DNA from: Alphaproteobacteria bacterium
GTDB lineage: Bacteria; Pseudomonadota; Alphaproteobacteria; UBA828
Length of the DNA: 64,000 nt
Assembly: GCA_022823305.1 (NCBI GenBank)
Contig: JAJDXK010000101.1
Location: 1-64,000, forward strand
Direction: 5' to 3'
In this document: positions 60,243-64,000 of the stretch, piece after piece
How positions within the stretch are numbered: the stretch's first letter is position 1
Layout of the letters: each line of letters opens with the position of its first letter
Translations under genes and position numbers: made by a program
Notes under the pieces: generated by a model
Told to the model about the DNA's origin: nothing
What the model saw: only the letters and a program-made list of their open reading frames with translations
The model's database searches: none

Positions 60243-61217
60243 CTAGTGCTCCCGCTCCGTCCTGATCTTGCGGGTCGGGTCCTCGAACACCTTGGTCAGC
60301 ACCAGGCCCAGCAGGATCGTCAGCAGCAGCAGGGTGAGCGCGATCGCGGCACCCCGGCCGAGCTCGAAGAACTTGAACGACACGTCGAAGAGATAGGTCG
60401 GCAGGATCTTGGTGGCGTTGGCGGGGCCGCCCCCGGTCATGATCAGGATGTGGTCGATGAACCGGAAATTGTCCATGAAGCGCAGCAGGATCGCGATCAG
60501 CAGGAAGGGATAGAGGTTGGGCAGCGCCACGCTGAAGAAATTGCGGAAGGGCCCGGCGCCGTCCACCATGTGGGCCTCGAGCTGCTCCTGCGGCACGCGC
60601 TTCAGCCCGGCGAGGGTGATGAGCGCGATGAGCGGCGTCCACTGCCACACGTCGGTGGCCACGACCGCGAACATCGCCCAGAACTTGTTGCCGAGGATCG
60701 AGCCGCCCTCCAGCAGGCCGATGCTCTGCAGCAGCCAGAAGTACCAGCCGAAGGTCCCGTTGTAGAGAAACATGTAGAGGAAGCCGGCGATGACGGGCGC
60801 CATCATCATCGGCATCAGGAAAATGGTGACGAGGATCTTCTCGAAGCGGTTGTTGTTGAGGATGACCGCCACCAGCACGCCGAGGCCGATCTCGACCGAG
60901 AGGCAGAGCGCGCTGTACTTGAAGAGCGTGAGCCAGCCGCGCAGGAACTTCTTGTCGGAGGCGAGGCGCGAGAAGTTGTCGAAGCCCGCCCACACGTCCG
61001 GCCTGCCCGGCGCGAGCTGCACCTCGTGCAGGGTCATGTAGATGAGCCAGATGAGGGGATAGAGCGAGATCCCTGCCAGCAGCAGGATCGCCGGCAGCAT
61101 CAGCCACAGCAGGTAGTAGCGCGGCGGCCGGTGGTTGAAGCCCTCGGGGTGATGGTCGATGGTGCGCACACCGCGCACAGGCTCGCTCGCGACACCGATA
61201 TCCGCGATGCTGGCCAT
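60243..61217 (-). CDS. Carbohydrate-type ABC transporter permease (MalF type)
   Basis: A 324-residue permease with six helices and a hydrophilic N-terminus (MASIADIGVASEPVRGVRTIDHHPEG). The EAA region is HMVDGAGPFRNFFSVALPNLYPFLLIAILLRFMDNF, and FFIDHILIMTGGGPANATKILPTYLF-like residues follow it. The chain ends in a charged tail (TKVFEDPTRKIRTEREH). It is 125 bases downstream of the solute-binding protein gene and three bases upstream of the second permease. Confidence 0.9.
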   Translation of the reverse strand: MASIADIGVASEPVRGVRTIDHHPEGFNHRPPRYYLLWLMLPAILLLAGISLYPLIWLIYMTLHEVQLAPGRPDVWAGFDNFSRLASDKKFLRGWLTLFKYSALCLSVEIGLGVLVAVILNNNRFEKILVTIFLMPMMMAPVIAGFLYMFLYNGTFGWYFWLLQSIGLLEGGSILGNKFWAMFAVVATDVWQWTPLIALITLAGLKRVPQEQLEAHMVDGAGPFRNFFSVALPNLYPFLLIAILLRFMDNFRFIDHILIMTGGGPANATKILPTYLFDVSFKFFELGRGAAIALTLLLLTILLGLVLTKVFEDPTRKIRTEREH

Positions 61218-61342
61218 GCGCTGGGTCTCCGCGCCGTCTCTACGCCCGCGGCCGGTCGCCGCCGGTTCCGGTCAAGAGCCGCCGACCGCCCGGAGGGGCG
61301 CCGGTGCCGGCGCCTCCCGGGCGGAAGCGGTAACGGTGACGC

Positions 61343-62872
61343 CTAGACGTCGTGGATGGCGTTCAGCTCGTCCTTGATGGAGTCGCACGCCTCCTGGGCC
61401 GAGAGCTCGCCCGAGATGCACTGCTGCGTGCCGACCCGGACGATCTCGTGGTACTCGTTCGACTTGGGCAGCTTGGGCCCGAGCACCATGTTGGGCGAGC
61501 GGATGCCCTTGTCGTAGACCGCCTCGAAGGTGAGCGCATTCGGCATGGTGGTCGGCCGGTTGCGCGCCTCCTTGACCTCGGGCACCTCGAGGACGGAGCG
61601 CCGCGTGGGCGTGCCGCCGACGCCGCGCAGCACCATGAGCTGCGTGTCGTGGGTGCAGGCCCAGCTGGCGAAGATGAAGGCCGCCCGCTGCAGGTCCTCA
61701 TCCGCACCGCCGTTGATGCCGATGCCGCCGATGCCGCAGTTGGTGGCGTTGACGACGTTGTCGCTGCCGTCGACGTTCCACTCCACGGCGCCCTTCGGCC
61801 CCATGGCGTAGCCCGTCTTGCCGCCGGCCGCGACCGACTGCTCCGGGTCCTCCACCGAGGCGGCGAACTCGTGGTACTGGATCTGCATGGCGACGCCGCC
61901 GGCGGCGTAAACCGTGTTCAGCTCCAGCGTGCCGTTGGTCAGGTTGTCGGGATGGCTCACGTCGGCGAGCGCCTTGTAGCCCTCCATCGCCTTGACCGAC
62001 TGCGCATCGCCCCAGTTGGTCGGGCCGGGGTTCTTCGAGCCCAGCGTGTCGTCGACCGCGAAGTCGAGCCACTGGTTCTGCGCGTACATGTGGCGCTGGA
62101 TGTCGAGCTGCGTGGTCCAGCCGAACGAGCCGTGATGCTGCGCGTAGCCGTAGGGGATGGACGAATCGCGCTCGTGCATCATGCGGAAGAACGCGGTGAT
62201 ATCGACCATGTCCTTGTAGGTCGTGTCGTCGGTGAACTCGAGGCGGCGGCCGTAGTCGGCCTCGAAGTCCTTGCTCAGCTGCTCGAAGAGGTCCTGCCGG
62301 TAGAAGGTGCAGGAGACCGCGCAGTCGTAGGGGAAGGCGCGGATCGGCCCGCGCTCGTAATAGACGCCGCAGGCGTCGAGGTAGTTCTCGAACCAGACCG
62401 AGTCACCGTAGCCCTGCGGGTCGAGCGGCAGGGTGTCGTCGACCGTGAACTGGTTGAGATCGGCGTAGAAGTCGGCGAAGGGCGAGCCGATCGGCTTGTC
62501 CTGCACGTAGTTGAGTTGATAGTCGGCCTGGCCGCTCCTGAGGTCGATGCCGACCTTCTGCTGCACCGTCGGCAGGCCGTCGGTGAGGATCTCCACCTCG
62601 ATGCCGGTAAGGTCGTAGAAGGCCTGGATGTTGTCGCGGATGGCGAAGGAAGGCGGCGTGTTCTCGGACATGAAGACGAGCTTCGAGCCCTCGTACTGGC
62701 GCCACTTGGCGTCCTCGGACGACGAGGCGTAGACCGGCCTGCGGGTGATCACCGAGTTCATGCCGACGGCGATCGAGCCTGCGCCGAGCGCGGTCGCGAC
62801 GCCGCCCCCGAGCTCGAGGAATTTGCGGCGGCTGATCGGCTTGTACAGCGCCTTCTTGGGCATAGAGAACAT
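61343..62872 (-). CDS. Extracellular solute-binding protein with Tat signal
   Basis: A 509-residue type 1 solute-binding protein. The N-terminus has a twin-arginine signal, ISRRKFLELGGGVATALGAGSIAVGMNS, so it is exported folded, perhaps with a cofactor or metal. The mature protein has the family pattern: WRQYEGSKLVFMSENTPPSFAIRDNIQAFYDLTGIEVEI, NYVQDKP, and FENYLDACGVYYERGPIRAFPYDCAVSCTFYRQDLFEQL. Four to six cysteines are unusual for this class. It is first in the operon, before two permeases, ATPase and acoABC. The ligand is unknown. Confidence 0.87.
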   Translation of the reverse strand: MFSMPKKALYKPISRRKFLELGGGVATALGAGSIAVGMNSVITRRPVYASSSEDAKWRQYEGSKLVFMSENTPPSFAIRDNIQAFYDLTGIEVEILTDGLPTVQQKVGIDLRSGQADYQLNYVQDKPIGSPFADFYADLNQFTVDDTLPLDPQGYGDSVWFENYLDACGVYYERGPIRAFPYDCAVSCTFYRQDLFEQLSKDFEADYGRRLEFTDDTTYKDMVDITAFFRMMHERDSSIPYGYAQHHGSFGWTTQLDIQRHMYAQNQWLDFAVDDTLGSKNPGPTNWGDAQSVKAMEGYKALADVSHPDNLTNGTLELNTVYAAGGVAMQIQYHEFAASVEDPEQSVAAGGKTGYAMGPKGAVEWNVDGSDNVVNATNCGIGGIGINGGADEDLQRAAFIFASWACTHDTQLMVLRGVGGTPTRRSVLEVPEVKEARNRPTTMPNALTFEAVYDKGIRSPNMVLGPKLPKSNEYHEIVRVGTQQCISGELSAQEACDSIKDELNAIHDV

Positions 62873-62968
62873 GCTTGTTCCTCCCTAGCGATGTCGGACG
62901 ATGGCGTCACATGAAAGGGGCGGGGAACGGTGCCTGGATTCAGGCCCCCGCCTGCGGCACGCAAAGTG

Positions 62969-62978
62969 AACGTTCGTT
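62969..62978. promoter_or_regulatory. Possible TetR-type operator upstream of the solute-binding protein gene
   Basis: AACGTTCGTT (on the other strand AACGAACGTT) contains AACG-nn-CGTT arms common in TetR/AcrR-family sites. It lies 97 bases before the start codon and 18-23 bases downstream of a TTGACT -35-like box (62991-62986, minus strand). No convincing -10 is seen, so this is tentative. Confidence 0.3.
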
Positions 62979-63024
62979 AGCCTGGAGTCAATGGCGGCGG
63001 TGCCGTGCCGGCGCGTCGCGGCGC

Positions 63025-64000
63025 CTATGTCCGCAGCGCCGGGAGGTTCTCGAAGAGGGCAAGCGCCTCGGGGTTGGCCAGGGCCTCGCGGTTCTTGATC
63101 GCGCGGCCGTGGATCACGTCGCGCACCGCGAGCTCGGTGATCTTGCCCGAACGCGTGCGCGGGATGTCGGCGACCTGGACCACCTTCGCCGGCACGTGGC
63201 GCGGCGTGCACTCGCGGCGGATGCGCGCCCTGATGGTGTCGACGAGGGTATCGTCCAGCGAGAGCCCCTCGCGCAGGCGGACGAAGAGCACGATGCGCTG
63301 GTCGCCCTCCCAGTCCTGGCCGACGCAGATCGCCTCCAGCACCTCGTCGCACTGCTCGACCTGGCGGTAGATCTCGGCGGTGCCGATGCGCACCCCGCCG
63401 GGGTTCAGCACCGCGTCGGAGCGGCCGTGGATGGTGAGCCCGTCGTGCGCGGTGCGCGTCACCCAGTCGCCGTGGCACCAGATGCCCTCGAAGCGGTCGA
63501 AATAGGCCCCGTGGTACTTGGCCCCGTCCGGGTCGTTCCAGAACGAGACCGGCATCGAGGGGAAGGGCCGGGTGCACACCAGTTCGCCGGGCTCGCCCCG
63601 CAGCGGCTGGCCTGCGTCGTCGAACACGTCCACCGCCATGCCGAGGCCAAAGGCCTGCAGCTCGCCCCGCCACACCGGGGCCATGGGGTTGCCCAGCGCG
63701 AAGCAGGAGATGATGTCGGTTCCGCCCGAGATCGAGGCCAGGTGCAGGTCGTCCTTGACGGCGCGGTAGACGTACTCGAAGCCTTCCGGCGCGAGCGGCG
63801 AGCCGGTCGACGTCATGGTGCGCAGCGTGCCGAGGTCGTGGCTGCGCTTCGGTTCAATTCCCGCTTTAGCGGCGGCGTCCAAGTATTTGGCGGAGGTGCC
63901 GAAAAGCGTCATGCCCTCGGCATCGGCGTAGTCGAAGAGCACGTTGCCGTCGGGGTGGAAGGGCGCGCCGTCGTAGAGCAGCAGCGTCGCCTCCGAGGCG
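63025..64000 (-). CDS. Acetoacetate-CoA ligase, C-terminal part (cut by window edge)
   Basis: The visible 324 residues are the C-terminal half of acetoacetyl-CoA synthetase (ANL superfamily), which activates acetoacetate with ATP. Seen are [58 protein letters not shown], the hinge [21 protein letters not shown] and the adenylation lysine in [18 protein letters not shown]. These segments are specific to acetoacetyl-CoA synthetase among acyl-CoA ligases. The gene continues beyond position 64000. It lies 152 bases upstream of the solute-binding protein gene on the same strand. Confidence 0.92.
   Translation of the reverse strand, partial: ASEATLLLYDGAPFHPDGNVLFDYADAEGMTLFGTSAKYLDAAAKAGIEPKRSHDLGTLRTMTSTGSPLAPEGFEYVYRAVKDDLHLASISGGTDIISCFALGNPMAPVWRGELQAFGLGMAVDVFDDAGQPLRGEPGELVCTRPFPSMPVSFWNDPDGAKYHGAYFDRFEGIWCHGDWVTRTAHDGLTIHGRSDAVLNPGGVRIGTAEIYRQVEQCDEVLEAICVGQDWEGDQRIVLFVRLREGLSLDDTLVDTIRARIRRECTPRHVPAKVVQVADIPRTRSGKITELAVRDVIHGRAIKNREALANPEALALFENLPALRT

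Overview
The window is 64 kb of high-GC DNA (third codon positions nearly all G or C) from a free-living bacterium, most likely an alphaproteobacterium. Evidence for this is the bamD-recN-ligA order, the three-gene pntAA-pntAB-pntB transhydrogenase, DUF6111 and DUF1285 genes beside a CCA-adding enzyme, GFA and PhzF proteins, and the number of ABC importers for amino acids, amides and polyols. The genus cannot be named from the sequence. I see no rRNA, tRNA, CRISPR array, phage or intact insertion sequence.

Layout. 1-3313 (minus strand): proton-translocating transhydrogenase (pntB cut by the window edge) and a UbiB/AarF kinase-like gene. 3622-7270: a tiny secreted peptide with a cysteine at every third residue, then ACC deaminase, an alpha/beta hydrolase, a GFA protein and a methyltransferase. 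7271-8690: an AT-richer island with three unrecognised small genes and inverted repeats. 8692-12963: a phosphonate-type locus, with a PEP mutase fused to a nucleotidyltransferase and, divergently, a DegT-type aminotransferase and an MFS transporter. 13081-15978: a STAS protein, a GPP34/GOLPH3-like protein, and a His-rich outer-membrane protein behind an excellent Zur-box candidate. 16084-20121: NmrA-like, PuuE-like, Tm-1-like (UPF0261) and PEP-hydrolase-like (TIM-barrel) genes. 20247-27202 (minus): amidase-livK-(vapBC in the opposite orientation)-livHMGF, a branched-chain amino acid/amide importer split by a toxin-antitoxin module. 27375-28139: an AT-rich orphan abortive-infection (Abi_C) gene.

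28272-38873: a fused hydantoinase/5-oxoprolinase, L-serine dehydratase, RmuC, and an operon phzF-serC-serA for serine synthesis. 38970-45664 (plus): a tightly packed envelope/DNA-repair run, Sel1/PG-binding protein-bamD-recN-ligA-lipB, with stop/start overlaps at two junctions. Then a small multidrug transporter and RecQ (minus), a second but split hydantoinase pair hyuA-hyuB (plus), and cca, DUF6111, NUDIX and DUF1285 genes (minus). 55085-62872 (minus) is one long apparent operon: solute-binding protein, two permeases, an ATPase with an altered Q-loop, and acetoin-dehydrogenase-type E1 alpha, E1 beta and a lipoyl/hydrolase protein. This pairs uptake of a substrate directly with its oxidative cleavage. 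The window ends inside an acetoacetyl-CoA synthetase gene.

Three GC-rich palindromic elements of one family lie in gaps at 20134, 51942 and 54954. The points most worth a second look are the CNPC-repeat peptide, the Zur-box/His-rich porin pair, the PEP mutase fusion locus without a visible phosphonopyruvate decarboxylase, the structured AT-rich island, and the coupled importer/acetoin-dehydrogenase operon.
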